DNA from: Spinacia oleracea
Lineage: Eukaryota > Streptophyta > Magnoliopsida > Caryophyllales > Amaranthaceae
Assembly: GCF_020520425.1 (NCBI RefSeq)
Contig: NC_079487.1
Span: forward strand, 133,384,385-133,448,384
Direction: 5' to 3'
Length of the DNA: 64,000 bases
Positions 1 through 12,610 of this stretch are shown here, in pieces. The notes under the pieces are model-generated. The model was given only the letters and a program-made list of their open reading frames with translations. It did not search any database and was not told where the DNA came from. How positions within the stretch are numbered: the first letter of the stretch is position 1; the number at the start of each line of letters is the position of its first letter. Position numbers and translations under genes: made by a program.

Positions 1-103
1 GCTTAAATAATTGAATCGTACTACATTGGACACCACATTGCATCACACAAATCCTATAAGGCTGCCTATAAGCATTAGTACTCCGTACATATGTATCGTA
101 TTG

Positions 104-257
104 GTGGCGGATCTTGAACAATTTATATAAAAGGACCTATAAAAATATTAAACAATGTAATATAAGAAATACATACATTTATACTCAAAGTTTAACGGGG
201 TTGTTGCATTACAAAAAAATTCGGCCAAGGGGCCCAACTACAAGAAAGCTCCGCCAC
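104..257. mobile_element. Small non-autonomous TIR element with 12-bp direct repeats
   Basis: The element begins GTGGCGGATCTT and ends AAGCTCCGCCAC, which are inverted repeats matching at 11 of 12 positions. It is flanked on both sides by the same 12 bases, TGTATCGTATTG (92-103 and 258-269), as expected of a target-site duplication. The 154-bp interior is AT-rich and non-coding. A 12-bp duplication fits no standard superfamily perfectly; MULE-like elements, which make about 9-11 bp, are nearest. Confidence 0.55.
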
Positions 258-898
258 TGTATCGTATTGAGACTGACATAAACTCTGCTTACATCAGTAT
301 TTGATTAGAGAGTATCATTAATTAATGATGGTAGAATACAACATAACTACTTGATCACAAAGTTGATCTTATATACATTACATTAGACCGTCATACGAAA
401 TATATAAGTTTATTTAGCACAATTATATAATTACAAAAATACCCTTAGAGGTGGGTAGAACTTTGATCTTATATTCCTATGACTAATGATTTATTAAAAA
501 AGAATAAAATATTAATTAATTAAAAAAATAACATTAATTGCAATATGTTGCTAATTATTTGCCTCATGCTAGCTTCCATCAATTAATGGATAAGAACAAT
601 CAATTGTATACGAGGCTATCAATTTTGTGATGGATGACATGGTTTAAAATCTATCAGTCTCAAATATGAATCAAATTTCATGATTTGAAGATGGTTTAAA
701 TACTACGGACACAACACGAAGATGATGATACAAGTGATGTTGAAATCTAATACGAGTACTAGCTCTCTTTTATAAAGATTTTAACATTTACTATTAGTGC
801 AAATATTAAGACAAAAGTAAAAAGTGTAAAGATCGAATTGAAAAAGTGGATAATTACAATAAAATATGAAAAAAGTAAGAGAAAACGCGTATAACATA

Positions 899-1153
899 CT
901 TCCTCCGTTTCAAAAAGATCTTTACAGTTACTATTTGCACGAACTCAAATGCAATATTTAACTACTAATATATCCTATTTCGTATGTGAAAAAATTATAA
1001 AAATTTGATATTCTGAAAATACAAACCGAGATCAAACTGACAAGATCTTATACGTAACGTTTTGATGTGTATAATAGTCGGAATTTACGGTCAAAGTTTT
1101 TATATCTTGGACACATTTTTCAAAGCGTAAAGAACTTTCTGAAACGGAGGTAG
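899..1153. mobile_element. Stowaway-like MITE
   Basis: The left end CTTCCTCCGTTTC and the right end GAAACGGAGGTAG are inverted repeats of the CTCCCTCCGT type known from Tc1/mariner-derived Stowaway MITEs. TA dinucleotides flank both ends (897-898 and 1154-1155). The length of 255 bp and absence of coding capacity fit the family. Confidence 0.75.
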
Positions 1154-1324
1154 TATATGGTATGGAGACGTGGAGTAAAGGGATAAGAATATAATGTACA
1201 TTATACGGAGTAGTAAATTTCTATGTCCAAAAGTAATAAAAAGTGTAGTACAAAACACAAAGTTGAGAACAATAATTATGAAACATTTTAATTATGAACG
1301 TTAAGATCATTATGTAATGGAGGT

Positions 1325-2723
1325 TGATAACACAATATTATACGCATTTTATACGTCATATTAGTCCATTGTTTGTCATATTTCTTTCATATTTTAATCT
1401 TAAAGTGTTATTATTCGTTATTTTCGATGTTTCTCTCCTCGTGTTTGTTTTATTTTGTTTTGTAGGAAATAGCTCAAGTTGGTAGACCTCGGAGAAGATG
1501 TTGATAGCGTGAGTACGAAAGTACGATGTCTAGGAGCCATCCACGTTTACAAGGTGTTTACGTTGTGATACAAACAAGAGTTCAAGACAAATACAAGATC
1601 ACCGGGCAGCCAATACCACTGCGTGCCCGTGGCCTACTTTGCATCCCACACCCGAGCCGTGGCACTCTTCTTTCGATCCCGTATTAAACTTTAATGAGCT
1701 AATTACTAGAGTTTAATAATTAGTATACTTCTTATTATGTCTAGGTATAAATACAAGTAGTAGGGAATACCTAAAACTACTTCGGTCATACGCGGTATTG
1801 AATAATTGGGACGTCGCGGCTCTCCTTGTTTTGGTCGTCATTGTTGTGGATTGACGAGAGTTTGTCTCTGGCCATTAGAAACAAAGTGGAGTTAATTTAT
1901 TTCTTGATTTTGGAAACTAGAGTATGTATCACTTATAGCTTAATTAATTACGAAGTATCTCTTTGGTTTTTCTCTTTAATTTCAATATAGTTATGATTTC
2001 TTCATTAGTTTACCTTCCTTGTTTATTTAATATGTGTGAGTAGATTTATAATCTAGGGTTAAGTAAACCCTAGTCATGATTTATGTATGATTTATTATTT
2101 TAATCCCCAAATTCATTGTTTAATTGTTCTTGCTTAATTGATTGTATAATTTCCAATACTAGATTAGGGATAATTAGTATTGTTATCATTCCATTGTCTT
2201 GATCGTAACGGGAGTTAGGTTTTGACGGATTTGAATATTTCAATTAAGGACATGAATTTCTCCACGGGAGTAGGTAGAAGGGATTGTTAGGAAATTATGG
2301 TATTGAGTTTAATGTCTTTAATTTGCATGATTCCACGGGAGTAGGTCTTGATTGCATATTAGGGAAGCCATTGATACTCGGGAGAGGTTTATGGTATTAT
2401 TTAAGGTTTACCTTTCCTCGTGAACATTTATTTAATTAGTTTGGGGTAGGAATTTATCTTTACATTGATTATGCTAGTGGTGATGCTTAACTCTAGGTGT
2501 TTTTAATCCTTGATTTTAGTCTTATTATTGATTACGTTTTTAGTTAGAATTAGTTTAATTATTCATTCTCAATCGTTGTTTGGTTACTCGCTTAGTATTA
2601 ATTCAAGTCAGTTTAGCTAGTTTTTAATACATTAGTCTCTTGGGATTCGACCCTTACTTGCCCGACTACATAGATAGGAGGTCTAGTTAGGTTATTTTTG
2701 ATAGGCACGCGACAGCCTTGTCA
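1325..2723 (+). repeat. Athila 5' LTR
   Basis: 1399 bp, beginning TGATAACACAA and ending CCTTGTCA, with a short imperfect terminal inverted repeat (TGATAA/TTGTCA). It matches the 3' LTR at every position compared except 2674. A TATA-type promoter word lies inside at 1746-1753. Confidence 0.95.
1746..1753 (+). promoter_or_regulatory. Probable TATA box of the Athila LTR
   Basis: The word TATAAATA sits in the middle of the 5' LTR; the same word occurs in the 3' LTR at 13047-13054. It is the best TATA candidate in the LTR, so the U3/R border is probably a few tens of bases downstream. This is a consensus match only. Confidence 0.5.
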
Positions 2724-2728
2724 AATTT

Positions 2729-2746
2729 TGGCGCCGTTGCCGGGGA
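2729..2746 (+). other. Athila primer binding site (tRNA-Asp)
   Basis: TGGCGCCGTTGCCGGGGA lies five bases after the 5' LTR and is the complement of the 3' end of plant tRNA-Asp, the primer typical of Athila and Tat elements. Confidence 0.85.
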
Positions 2747-2865
2747 CTAACGGTATTAAATTAGTTATTTTTGATTTATTTCTACTAAGTATTTTTGATT
2801 TGGTTAGTGGCTTCGGCTATTGCTCCTTGTTTATCTGATATTTTGTTTCCAGTTTCCTTTGTTGC

Positions 2866-5800
2866 ATGCAAACTCGACGTGCAGGCTCACAGAGTTTGAT
2901 TCCTATTGATCTTGAAATCGAGGCCACTGCACGCAAGCAAGGGGGTAGAAGGAGACAGAACAAGAACAAGAAGAAGGATACAATGGGTGACGAAGCACCA
3001 GCCAAATCTCTCTGGGAATATGGTATACCAGATACAACTACTGGTGTACTTTCTAGTATTGTCAGACCAGCTGTCACTGCTGCACACTTTGAACTGAAGC
3101 CTCAATTTATTCAGTTCATCTCCAATGATTCATTCTCAGGCTCGCCTAATGACTGTCCTGTAAGTCATATTGATAACTTTCTGGAGAAGTGTGACACTAT
3201 GAAGATCAACAATGTCACTGATGAGGCCATTAGGCTACGACTTTTCCCTTTTTCTCTGCGGGATAGAGCCAAGGAGTGGTTGAAAGATGAAGGTACAGGC
3301 TCGTTTGATACATGGGATAAATTGGTCAAGGCATTCTTGGTGAAATTTCTGGACCAAGAGAAGACTTCTAGAATGAGAAATGAGTTAACCACCTTTCGTC
3401 AAGCTGAAGATGAGTCATTGTATGAGTCTTGGAGAAGATTTAAACGTTTGCAAAGGCAATGTCCTCATCACGGGATTCCAGAGTGGCTCTTAATCCAAGC
3501 TTTCTATAATGGGTTGACGCATGAGTATCGGATCTACATTGATGCTGCATCAGGTGGCTCTATCACTGCAAAGGTTCCATCTGAAGCTAAGGCATTAATT
3601 GAGAAAATGGCAGCTAATGACAACTATCACCCAGGTGGTCGGAACAGTGCTAAAAAGGGAGGTAAATATAATGTTGATGCTTTAACCATGTTGACCAGTA
3701 CTGTGCAGGCACTATCTCAAAAGTTTGATCAATTTCAAACTGGGTCATCTACGGTAGCTTCATGTGAAGTATGTGGAATACAAGGACATATTGCTAATGA
3801 TTGTCAAATCAATAATGCTGGGTTGACAATTGAACAAGCCAATGCTCTTTACAACAACAATAACCAGAGACGGCCATTTGATCCTTATTCCAATACATAC
3901 AACGAGGGGTGGAAGCACAATCCTGCATTCTCATACAAGAACACTCAAAATCGGCTTAATCCACCACCACCGCGCAACAACTTCAATCAACCTCCAGGTT
4001 TTCAAGCTAGACCACCTTTCAACCAGCAATCTTTCAATCAACAGGCCCCTCCACAACCAAAGTCCAATTTGGAAGCTATGGTTGAGTCTCTTGCTGCCTC
4101 ACAACTTAAGCAAGACAAGTATTGGGAAGGGCAGATGAAGCAAAACGATTTCCTTGCTACCTCAATTCAACAAATTCAAGCTCAGAACAAGCTCATGGAG
4201 AGTCAGATAAGTCAACTTGCTCACCAAGTAGGTCAATTCTCAAAGACTCCAGGCCAATTTCCGGGAAATACTGAGCAACCGCCTAAGGGCCAGATGAATG
4301 CTGTAACTTTGAGGAATGGTAGAGTGTTAGAAGACCTTCCACCAAAGGAACCTCAAAAGAAAGTGATTGTGGTAGAAGAAGAGAAAGATGAATCTGAAAA
4401 AGTGGTTGAAGAAGAAAAAAAGGAACCGATTGTTTCTCCCATTGAGCCATACAAGCCACCTGTTCCTTTTCCACAGAGACTAGCACAGGCTAAGCTAGAG
4501 AAGAAATATGGGAAGTTCCTTGAGGTACTGAAGAAGCTGCACATCAACATCCCTTTCTTGGATGCTATCTCAGAGATGCCTTCTTATGCTAAATTCTTAA
4601 AAGACATGCTCTCAAATAAGAGGAAGATTGAAGAGAATGCAACTGTTTCATTGACAGCTGAGTGTAGTGCCATTTTGCAGAACAAGCTTCCAAAGAAGCT
4701 AGGAGATCCAGGCAGTTATTCTATTCCTGTCAAGCTTGGTGATATTGAGATCAAGAAAGCATTATGTGATCTTGGGGCAAGTGTGAGTCTTATGCCCTTG
4801 TCAATCTGCAAGAAGCTTAATATGGGTGAACTGAAGCCCACACGCATCTCCCTACAACTGGCGGATAGAACAGTTAAGTTTCCCCTTGGTATCCTTGAAG
4901 ATGTTCCACTCCGAGTAGGAAAATTCTTCATTCCATGTGATTTTGTTGTGATGGAAATGGAGGAAGATGCACAGGTTCCCATCATACTTGGAAGACCCTT
5001 TTTGGCCACTGCTGGAGCCATAATTGATATGAAGAATGGGAAGATCACCTTTGAAGTGGGTGACGAGAAGATGGAGTATACACTCACAAACTCCATGGGT
5101 TCTCCTTCTATGGGAGAAACTATCTATAGGGTGGATGCTCTTGATGAGGCGATAGAAGCTAAGGCTTTCAGTTTGCAACTTGATGATTCGCTACAGACAG
5201 TCTTGATGGGCAGTGCAGATGAAGAGGATTGGGAAACTAGGGAGTACAAGAGGCTCTTGGAAGAGACACGAGCTTTAGCATCTGAAAATCCTATCAAGGA
5301 GGTGTTGAAACCGAGAGAATATAAGGAGAGTTCCACGCCTCCTGAGGTAGAGTTGAAACCCCTTCCCTCTAATTTGAAGTATGTTTTCTTGGGTTCTAAT
5401 GATACATACCCTGTTATTGTTAATGCTGAACTTGATGACATTCAGATTGAGCAATTGCTTACTGTTTTGAGAAAATATAAGAATGTCATTGGGTACACCA
5501 TTGATGATATTAAGGGGATTAACCCTTCATTTTGCATGCATAAAATCATTCTTGAGGACGATCATGCTTCTTCTATTGAACCTCAAAGGAGACTTAATCC
5601 TAACATGAGGGATGTAGTCAGGAAAGAAGTTGTTAAATTGCTTGATGCAGGTATAATCTACCCTATCTCAGATAGTAAGTGGGTTAGCCCGGTGCAAGTA
5701 GTTCCAAAAAAAGGAGGTATGACCGTTGTCAAGAATGATAAAGGTGAGAAAATTCCCACTAGAACTGTGACAGGGTGGCGCATGTGCATTGATTATAGGA

Positions 5801-8253
5801 GATTGAATAAAGCCACCCGAAAAGATCATTTCCCCCTCCCATTTATTGATCAGATGTTAGAGAGGTTGGCAAAGCATTCCTTTTTCTGTTGGTTAGATGG
5901 ATATTCAGGCTTTTTCCAAATTCCTATCCATCCTAACGATCAGGAAAAGACTACTTTCACATGCCCTTATGGTACTTATGCTTATCGTAGGATGCCATTT
6001 GGATTATGTAATGCTCCTGCCACCTTTCAAAGATGCATGATGGCAATTTTCTCAGGTCTTATTGAGAACTCTATGGAAGTATTTATGGATGACTTCTCTG
6101 TCTATGGAACATCTTTTGATGTTTGTCTAGATAATTTGGAAAAGGTGCTCCATAGATGTCAAGAAGTCAATCTAGTTCTCAATTGGGAAAAGTGCCATTT
6201 CATGGTACAACAGGGAGTCGTTTTAGGTCATGTTGTTTCTCATAGGGGCATCGAAGTTGATAGAGCAAAGATAGAGGTCATTGAGCGCTTACCACCTCCC
6301 AACTCCGTAAAAGGGGTAAGGAGTTTCCTTGGTCATGCAGGCTTTTATCGTCGTTTTATCAAGGACTTTTCAAAAATTGCTCGGCCTCTAACCGAACTCT
6401 TATGCAGAGATGTCCCCTTTGTTTTTACTGATGCTTGCACTGAGGCTTTTGACAGGTTAAAGCAAGCTCTCATATCTGCCCCTATCATTCAGTCACCTGA
6501 CTGGAATCTTCCATTTGAGATCATGTGTGATGCCAGTGACTATGCAGTGGGGGCAGTGTTGGGCCAGAGGAAGGATGGCAAGCTACATGCAATCTACTAT
6601 ACGAGCAAGACTCTTGCTCCAGCACAAATGAACTATGCCACAACAGAGAAAGAGTTATTAGCAGTGGTGTATGCTATGGAGAAGTTTCGGTCCTATCTGG
6701 TTGGATCGAAGGTGATAGTTCACACGGATCACGCAGCACTGAAGTACTTGATGAGTAAGAAAGATGCTAAGCCTCGTTTGATTCGTTGGATTTTGCTACT
6801 CCAAGAATTTGACTTGGAAATTAGGGACAAGAAGGGAGCCGAAAATGTTGTTGCTGATCATCTCTCCCGACTTGTCCTTGAGGGTGAAAGTGACGAGGAT
6901 CTCCCTATTGACGATTCATTTCCTGATGAGAAACTCCTAGTTATAGCTACTACAGAGATCCCATGGTATGCTGATATAGCCAATTATCTGGCTTGTGGTA
7001 CTATTCCTCACGGTTATTCATCACAGCAAAAGAAAAAATTCTTTAAGGAGGTGAGAAGACATTTCTGGGACGACCCTTTTCTTTATAAGTCTTGTGCAGA
7101 TGGGGTGATTCGAAGGTGCATTCCAGAAAATGAGGTACCATCTATTATTTCACATTGTCATGAATTACCTTGTGGAGGACATGCTGGTACTACTAAGACT
7201 TCTGCGAAGATTCTACAGTGTGGTTTTCATTGGCCAAGCCTTTTCAAAGATGTTCATCAACATGTCAAGTCTTGTGATCGTTGTCAACGAACTGGTAACA
7301 TCTCTAAGAGGAATGAAATGCCTCTTAATAATATTCTCGAGGTTGAACTGTTTGATGTGTGGGGAATTGATTTTATGGGACCGTTCCCTTCTTCCTATGG
7401 GAACAAGTATATCTTGGTTGCTGTGGATTATGTCTCGAAATGGGTTGAAGCGATAGCTACTCCAACCAACGATGCTCGTGTGGTAAGCAAGTTCTTTAAG
7501 AAAACTATTTTTCCTCGATTTGGCATACCACGAGTGTTGATTAGTGACGGAGGCCAGCATTTCTTGGAAAATCGGTTTGAGGCGATGCTTAAGAAATATG
7601 GAGTACATCATCGTGTGGGGTTATCATACCACCCACAAACTAGTGGTCAAGTAGAAATTTCTAACCGGGAAATCAAAACCATCTTGGAAAAGACGGTTGC
7701 GAGAACAAGGAAAGATTGGTCTGCGAAAATTGATGATGCACTTTGGGCGTACAGGACTGCTTTTAAAACACCTATTGGTACGACTCCGTATAGACTTGTG
7801 TATGGTAAGGCTTGTCATCTTCCTGTTGAGTTGGAACACCGTGCGTTTTGGGCTATCAAAGCTCTTAATTTTGACTCTCAAGCAGCAGGCGAGAAAAGAC
7901 TCCTACAACTTAATGAGCTAGATGAGCTTCGACTAGATGCTTATGAAAGTTCAAGGTTGTACAAGGAGAAAACGAAAAGATGGCATGACAAGCATATTTT
8001 GAGAAGAGAGTTTAAGGAAGGCGACTTAGTTCTCCTGTTTAACTCTAGATTAAAACTTTTTCCTGGCAAACTTCGCTCTAGATGGTCGGGACCGTTCCGA
8101 GTCAGTAAGGTTTTCCCTTATGGTTCAATAGAGCTCTGGAACAGACAAAATGGAACTTTTAAGGTGAACGGTCAAAGAGTGAAACACTACAGAGTTGGAG
8201 ACCCTATTGACGAGAGTGTTGACGTCACACTTTCCGAACCTTCACCGGAATGA
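2866..8253 (+). CDS. Athila gag-pol polyprotein
   Basis: A 1795-residue uninterrupted polyprotein for capsid, protease, reverse transcriptase, RNase H and integrase of the retrotransposon. The gag capsid region spans about residues 80-260, followed by a CCHC zinc knuckle near 300 ([14 protein letters not shown]). The aspartic protease is near 634 with the Athila-type [12 protein letters not shown] active site. Reverse transcriptase covers about 900-1150 and carries FMDD (the YxDD box) near 1072. RNase H follows with CDASDYAVG near 1220 and [10 protein letters not shown] further on. Integrase has an HHCC finger near 1430-1480 and the catalytic D, D and E in GIDFMGP (about 1500), ISDGGQHF (about 1558) and [14 protein letters not shown] (about 1595). 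No stop codon or lost catalytic residue was seen. A C-terminal basic tail resembles the usual integrase end. Synthesis as one polyprotein cleaved by the internal protease is inferred from the family. Confidence 0.95.
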   Translation: MQTRRAGSQSLIPIDLEIEATARKQGGRRRQNKNKKKDTMGDEAPAKSLWEYGIPDTTTGVLSSIVRPAVTAAHFELKPQFIQFISNDSFSGSPNDCPVSHIDNFLEKCDTMKINNVTDEAIRLRLFPFSLRDRAKEWLKDEGTGSFDTWDKLVKAFLVKFLDQEKTSRMRNELTTFRQAEDESLYESWRRFKRLQRQCPHHGIPEWLLIQAFYNGLTHEYRIYIDAASGGSITAKVPSEAKALIEKMAANDNYHPGGRNSAKKGGKYNVDALTMLTSTVQALSQKFDQFQTGSSTVASCEVCGIQGHIANDCQINNAGLTIEQANALYNNNNQRRPFDPYSNTYNEGWKHNPAFSYKNTQNRLNPPPPRNNFNQPPGFQARPPFNQQSFNQQAPPQPKSNLEAMVESLAASQLKQDKYWEGQMKQNDFLATSIQQIQAQNKLMESQISQLAHQVGQFSKTPGQFPGNTEQPPKGQMNAVTLRNGRVLEDLPPKEPQKKVIVVEEEKDESEKVVEEEKKEPIVSPIEPYKPPVPFPQRLAQAKLEKKYGKFLEVLKKLHINIPFLDAISEMPSYAKFLKDMLSNKRKIEENATVSLTAECSAILQNKLPKKLGDPGSYSIPVKLGDIEIKKALCDLGASVSLMPLSICKKLNMGELKPTRISLQLADRTVKFPLGILEDVPLRVGKFFIPCDFVVMEMEEDAQVPIILGRPFLATAGAIIDMKNGKITFEVGDEKMEYTLTNSMGSPSMGETIYRVDALDEAIEAKAFSLQLDDSLQTVLMGSADEEDWETREYKRLLEETRALASENPIKEVLKPREYKESSTPPEVELKPLPSNLKYVFLGSNDTYPVIVNAELDDIQIEQLLTVLRKYKNVIGYTIDDIKGINPSFCMHKIILEDDHASSIEPQRRLNPNMRDVVRKEVVKLLDAGIIYPISDSKWVSPVQVVPKKGGMTVVKNDKGEKIPTRTVTGWRMCIDYRRLNKATRKDHFPLPFIDQMLERLAKHSFFCWLDGYSGFFQIPIHPNDQEKTTFTCPYGTYAYRRMPFGLCNAPATFQRCMMAIFSGLIENSMEVFMDDFSVYGTSFDVCLDNLEKVLHRCQEVNLVLNWEKCHFMVQQGVVLGHVVSHRGIEVDRAKIEVIERLPPPNSVKGVRSFLGHAGFYRRFIKDFSKIARPLTELLCRDVPFVFTDACTEAFDRLKQALISAPIIQSPDWNLPFEIMCDASDYAVGAVLGQRKDGKLHAIYYTSKTLAPAQMNYATTEKELLAVVYAMEKFRSYLVGSKVIVHTDHAALKYLMSKKDAKPRLIRWILLLQEFDLEIRDKKGAENVVADHLSRLVLEGESDEDLPIDDSFPDEKLLVIATTEIPWYADIANYLACGTIPHGYSSQQKKKFFKEVRRHFWDDPFLYKSCADGVIRRCIPENEVPSIISHCHELPCGGHAGTTKTSAKILQCGFHWPSLFKDVHQHVKSCDRCQRTGNISKRNEMPLNNILEVELFDVWGIDFMGPFPSSYGNKYILVAVDYVSKWVEAIATPTNDARVVSKFFKKTIFPRFGIPRVLISDGGQHFLENRFEAMLKKYGVHHRVGLSYHPQTSGQVEISNREIKTILEKTVARTRKDWSAKIDDALWAYRTAFKTPIGTTPYRLVYGKACHLPVELEHRAFWAIKALNFDSQAAGEKRLLQLNELDELRLDAYESSRLYKEKTKRWHDKHILRREFKEGDLVLLFNSRLKLFPGKLRSRWSGPFRVSKVFPYGSIELWNRQNGTFKVNGQRVKHYRVGDPIDESVDVTLSEPSPE

Positions 8254-9662
8254 GTTATAAAGGAGGTCGAGCTTATGACCTTATAAACAAGCGCTTTTGG
8301 GAGGCAACCCAATTAATTTCTAACTAATTTAATTTATTTCTTTACTTTATTTATTTGTTTATTTACTTTCTGCATTTTTATTTTTAATTTTTTTTTAAAA
8401 AAAAAAAAAAAATTTAGAAAACCAAAAAAATCCCATAAACATTTTGTTTAATTACTAAGTTAGATTAATCTAACCTTCCTAGTTCCTACGTTAGACTAGC
8501 TACTGGGATTACCTTAGTTAGTATACTATTTCTTTTATTTATTTTCTTTAGGATTAGAATGTACAAAGTAGTCCTCTTTTATCTTTTACTGTTGTTTCTT
8601 TTGTTTGTTTTGCGTGTCGCTTTTACTGTTGTTGCAAATAGGCCATTATGGCTTTATGTTCTGAGCAGCAGCATTGCATCCCAAAATTACAGGATTCAAG
8701 CCTACTTTTTATTTTTTTTTACTTTCTTTATTATTTTTTACTAACCTCGTGTTGTGTGTTGTATTTTTTTTTGGTTTCCCTGTCTTCTTTATTCTTTGAT
8801 GCAGGTCACTGAAGCTGGAGATTATGGCCTTGTTGAGCCTTGAAGACTCGACGCATAATACCCCACACCAAGATCGTGGGTAGCAGCTCCAGACACGGGC
8901 CTTCCGTGGGTTCTTAACAACAGCAGCCAAGAAAGCCAGCACAACCCACGGTGCTGCCGCGAGTCGAAACATCTCGTCACGGTGAGGCTGTGAAAGTGTC
9001 TGAAAGTATTAAAGAAAAGAAAAAGAGAGAAGCTAAAAGAAACTTACAGCCAACTCCACTGGTACACCGTGACACAAGGATCCGAGCTACGGTCTGGTTG
9101 CGGCCCATCGTAACTTAGCAATTCAAAGGAGGTAACGAGTCCTAATATCATTGTACCTCTCGGAGTCCCTGTTCTCTTCAAATTCTACCCCTCCTTTAAA
9201 GATATCTGTGATTTATTGGCTTTAAAAATTCGCACAAGAACCGACGTTGCTCTCGCAATTACCGCAGCAGCACTATAGCATTCTGATTTCACCCCTAACC
9301 CAGACCAATTGAAAGAATTCGAACCCTAGGTCTTGAACGCCTTGTTCGATTGGTGAGAATTTGTGCTTTATTTGGGTTCTTTAATCAATTTCTACTCTTT
9401 TGGTTGCATAACTCCAATTCAAGATTTTGAGAAGAATATTCAAGGGGAGTGATCGATTTGACGCAAAATCAAAGTTTTTCTTTTATTGGGGTTGAATATT
9501 TGGGTAAAGCGCAGTTTTCGGGTACCTCAGTTGGCAGTTATAGGCTTTTGAATACTTTCTCTCTAATTGTGATTATCCCCCTAGTTGGTGGGGGCGTGAA
9601 TAGTGTTTAAGGAGTTGGTATTTGATTTATATTGAGATAATTTGTGTGAGCATATTACCTCA
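8254..9662 (+). other. Athila spacer between pol and the env-position ORF
   Basis: Roughly 1.4 kb of non-coding element sequence. It contains an A-rich run near 8397-8415 and a pyrimidine tract ending TTTGATGCAG (AG at 8803-8804), which is a good plant splice-acceptor candidate and could be used for a spliced mRNA of the downstream ORF. A GC-richer block at about 8810-9150 codes for nothing I recognise. Confidence 0.5.
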
Positions 9663-10904
9663 ATGGCTCGTAGTGCCAGCTCCAAGCAAAAGAAAGTCCC
9701 TGCTCATCCAAGTGCTAAAGGAAAGAAAATATCTAAAGAAAAAGGCTCGGTTTCTAAAGTCAAATCGTCTGCACAAAATGTGGTAATTGATTACTATGAT
9801 ATTAAATTTGTGGATGATGAACATAAGAAGAAGTATGAGAGATTGTTTGTGAGAGGAGTAACTACTACTCGTTATTGTGACATTGATGTCATAAATTCCT
9901 TGCATATTGAAGATGATACTAATTGGTTATTCTCTAATGTTGGTTGGGGTAATTTTCTCATGAACAAATACCCAACATATAAGAGAGTTACATTGGAATT
10001 TTTGAGCTCCTTAAAGGCAGTTACGTATGCGGATTCACGTTGTGGTGATGGCATGATCACTTTCCAGATGTACAACGAGACACACACATGGACTGTAGCA
10101 AAATTTAATGAAGTTCTCGGTTTACCCACTACTGGACCCCGACTGACACCTAAGCATTGGTCTGCTGTACCTCTTTGGCGAATTTTAACTGGTGAAAATG
10201 ACTATGACTCGAAGGAAAGCTCGATAACTTCAGTTCGTCACCCAGCTCTACGGTATATCCTTAAGGTATTCGCGAGTACCATCTTTGGCCGAAAAGAATG
10301 GGGTAAGGTTCGCAAGGCAGAATTATATATGCTCTATCATATGCTTCATGCTCAACCCATCGATGCAGGTGCTTTCTTAGTACGACAAATGCAAACTTTG
10401 GCAAACACGACCACCGGTGGAGGAGTCTTTGTGCAAGGGGGACTCATAACCCCAATTGCGCTTTACTTGGGTCATGCGTCTCTACTTAAGAGAGATGGGG
10501 CTATTGACGGTCAGGATGCTGTAGACGTTCCTTCGAGCTGGTTAAAAAAGAAAGAGGGTACTACTATTTGGTGTATCAAAAACGTTGAGGATGAACTTCC
10601 TTCCCAGGAGGACATGTCTTTACGTAATGCGGCTAATTGGTCTTTTGATGACACCCAACCAAGCGTTCGAGTACCTATTCTTCCCGAGTCGTTGGTCATA
10701 CCTAGCACTACTGAGGGTGCTAGCTCCTCCTCTAGCTCGATCGAGAGAGCACTTGCAAAACTCCAAGGATCAGTTGACACAATCATGCAGGAGCAATGCA
10801 CTATTAAGGAAGACATCTCATCCATGTTCGCACTCTTGGAGAATTTAAACACTTGGATGAAGTCACAAGGGTTTCCAAACCCTTCTCTTACCCCTCCTCA
10901 GTGA
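9663..10904 (+). CDS. Athila ORF-1-like / env-position protein
   Basis: A 413-residue protein (420 if the ATG at 9642 is used). I chose the ATG at 9663 because it has the better context and starts the lysine- and serine-rich leader MARSASSKQKK. The N-terminal 45 residues are basic. The middle part, with TLEFLSSLKAVTYA and WTVAKFNEVLGLP, resembles the ATHILA ORF-1 family found downstream of pol in many plant Athila elements. The C-terminal third is serine-rich and ends in a possible short coiled coil (RALAKLQGSVDTIMQEQ). I see no convincing signal peptide or transmembrane helix, so a fusogenic envelope role is not supported; 'env' describes position only. Function is unknown even in the family. 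The ORF is intact, which is uncommon for this variable gene. Confidence 0.8.
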   Translation: MARSASSKQKKVPAHPSAKGKKISKEKGSVSKVKSSAQNVVIDYYDIKFVDDEHKKKYERLFVRGVTTTRYCDIDVINSLHIEDDTNWLFSNVGWGNFLMNKYPTYKRVTLEFLSSLKAVTYADSRCGDGMITFQMYNETHTWTVAKFNEVLGLPTTGPRLTPKHWSAVPLWRILTGENDYDSKESSITSVRHPALRYILKVFASTIFGRKEWGKVRKAELYMLYHMLHAQPIDAGAFLVRQMQTLANTTTGGGVFVQGGLITPIALYLGHASLLKRDGAIDGQDAVDVPSSWLKKKEGTTIWCIKNVEDELPSQEDMSLRNAANWSFDDTQPSVRVPILPESLVIPSTTEGASSSSSSIERALAKLQGSVDTIMQEQCTIKEDISSMFALLENLNTWMKSQGFPNPSLTPPQ

Positions 10905-10976
10905 GGCTTTGTGAGTACCTTTCCCCTTTTACTTACGTTTATGCTTTACTTTTGCACTGCGGACATTGCAACATTT

Positions 10977-10988
10977 AAGTGTGGGGGA
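10977..10988 (+). other. Second copy of the Athila polypurine tract sequence
   Basis: AAGTGTGGGGGA here matches the sequence directly before the 3' LTR (12611-12622). It lies 73 bases after the stop codon of the env-position ORF. It could be a secondary plus-strand priming site or a remnant of the element's assembly. Confidence 0.5.
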
Positions 10989-11482
10989 GGGTACCAATAT
11001 GTACATATTAGTTTTTGTGTTTATTTTACTATTTTATTTGTTAGTTTGTTTTTTTAGAGTCTTAGAGTCCAAAAATAATGATCATTCCAAACCGATTCAT
11101 GGAACAAGTAAATTTAAAAGAATAAAAATGTTTTTCTATGTTTTTGTCGTGAGTTGATTGACATTGATATGAGTAATTCGGTAAGATGAGTAAATCCTTT
11201 CTTGGCAATGGTTTGTGGTAAGAATTATCTTCCGGGCCCCGACTCGACTGATGCATGTATCTTGAGTAACTGGTGAGATCTTTGAGCCATATAGACTGAC
11301 ACATTCAAATCAGTCTCTATTTTTCATGTGTGATTAGATATTTTTCCTCTTTTGTGGTACGATTCTTGGACTTGCCTTGGTACTATTCGAGACTTTGTGA
11401 TACACGTGCGGGGGGATGACTGAAGATTCCTTTAGTTAGCTAGAGCTTCAGATTTTAGGAATAGGTTTACTCAAGCAAATTA

Positions 11483-11531
<49 letters not shown>

Positions 11532-12610
11532 TTCTCCCCTAGGATGAACCATGTTGAGCTTTAATCCCATTTCTTGACGCCCTACATTACATGCCTTAGA
11601 GCCTTTTCTTAGGTTTTGTTCGGGTTTTTGCGGAGTAATGCTACCATTGTGTATGATTTTTATGGAGGTATGGAGATTGTGATATGAAAGAAAAGTTCTG
11701 TAATTCGTTGCTCAAATAAAGTTCTATTTTATTGGGAAAAAAAAGAGAGTTCGAGAAATAAATCATTTCAAATTTCTCGAAGCAAAAAAAAAAAAAAAAC
11801 AAAAAAAAAAAAAGAAAAAAAAAAAAAAAAAAAAAAAAAAAAACAAAAAAAAAAAAGAAAAAAAAAAAAAATTGTCGTGAATAAATAAAGGGTCGTTTTG
11901 GTTGTGTAGAAGTAAGAAGGGAGGAAATTGAACCTAAAATTTGGAATTTGTAGTGTTGATCGGAGTATAATTTATTTTCCTTGTTAGGAAATGAGCACCA
12001 CATTCCCAAATGACATCGTCTCACCCTATTTTAACCAAGCCTACCCTTTTTGAGGAACTCATGATCCCCGTGTATGTATCACCCAATAAGTGGAGAAAGA
12101 CGAGAGGCAAGTCTAAAGATGAAGACTACATAGAGTCGACGTGCTTGAACGATAAATAGGTTGAGTGATAATTCCACTACCTTTTAAACACATGAGAGAC
12201 ACTATTTGTTTTCTTTTGCACAACTAAAGTGAGAAGTTACATGCGTATGACTGAGTTAGGGGAAGGAAGCGGTAAGACTGGTTGGTCGTTGAAGGGTGTC
12301 ATCAATTTACTGTTTCATTTGATGTTCGTTGATTTGTGACATTTAACATAGTTCTTAAAACAAATGATTTCATGTTTTCAAATTTGTTACTTGATTTCAT
12401 CTATTGGTTTGGATGTTCACTATTTGGCTTTGTAGGTATGCCTTCTGAAAACCTTCACGAGACCTTACTCGTCCACTAGGGTAGCTTAGGGGTTTAAAGG
12501 GCTTGTTGCACATGCTAAGTGCAATCGTGATTCCTACGACAGTGAGTTAGGATTTTATTGCTTTATTAGTGTAGTTTTTAGTTTTGTTTACTCGAGGACG
12601 AGCAAAGGTT

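Larger units (their letters stand above)
1..1324. other. AT-rich intergenic DNA left of the Athila element
   Basis: No coding region or RNA gene is visible here. The stretch is AT-rich and holds a small terminal-inverted-repeat element near its left end, a Stowaway-like MITE at its right end, and around 765-895 a stretch resembling the inside of the MITE at 14528-14817 (shared words such as CAAATATTAAGACAAAAGTA). The last five bases, GAGGT at 1320-1324, are the left target-site duplication of the Athila element. Confidence 0.6.

Noticed and set aside
1325-2723. LTR-internal CRISPR-like or satellite repeats
   Set aside because: The only long repeat is the LTR pair itself; there is no spaced short-repeat array anywhere in the window, and this is a plant nuclear sequence.
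11641-12024. A 127-residue phenylalanine-rich reading frame on the - strand
   Set aside because: It is the translation of the long A tract in the Athila 3' region and has no gene-like composition.
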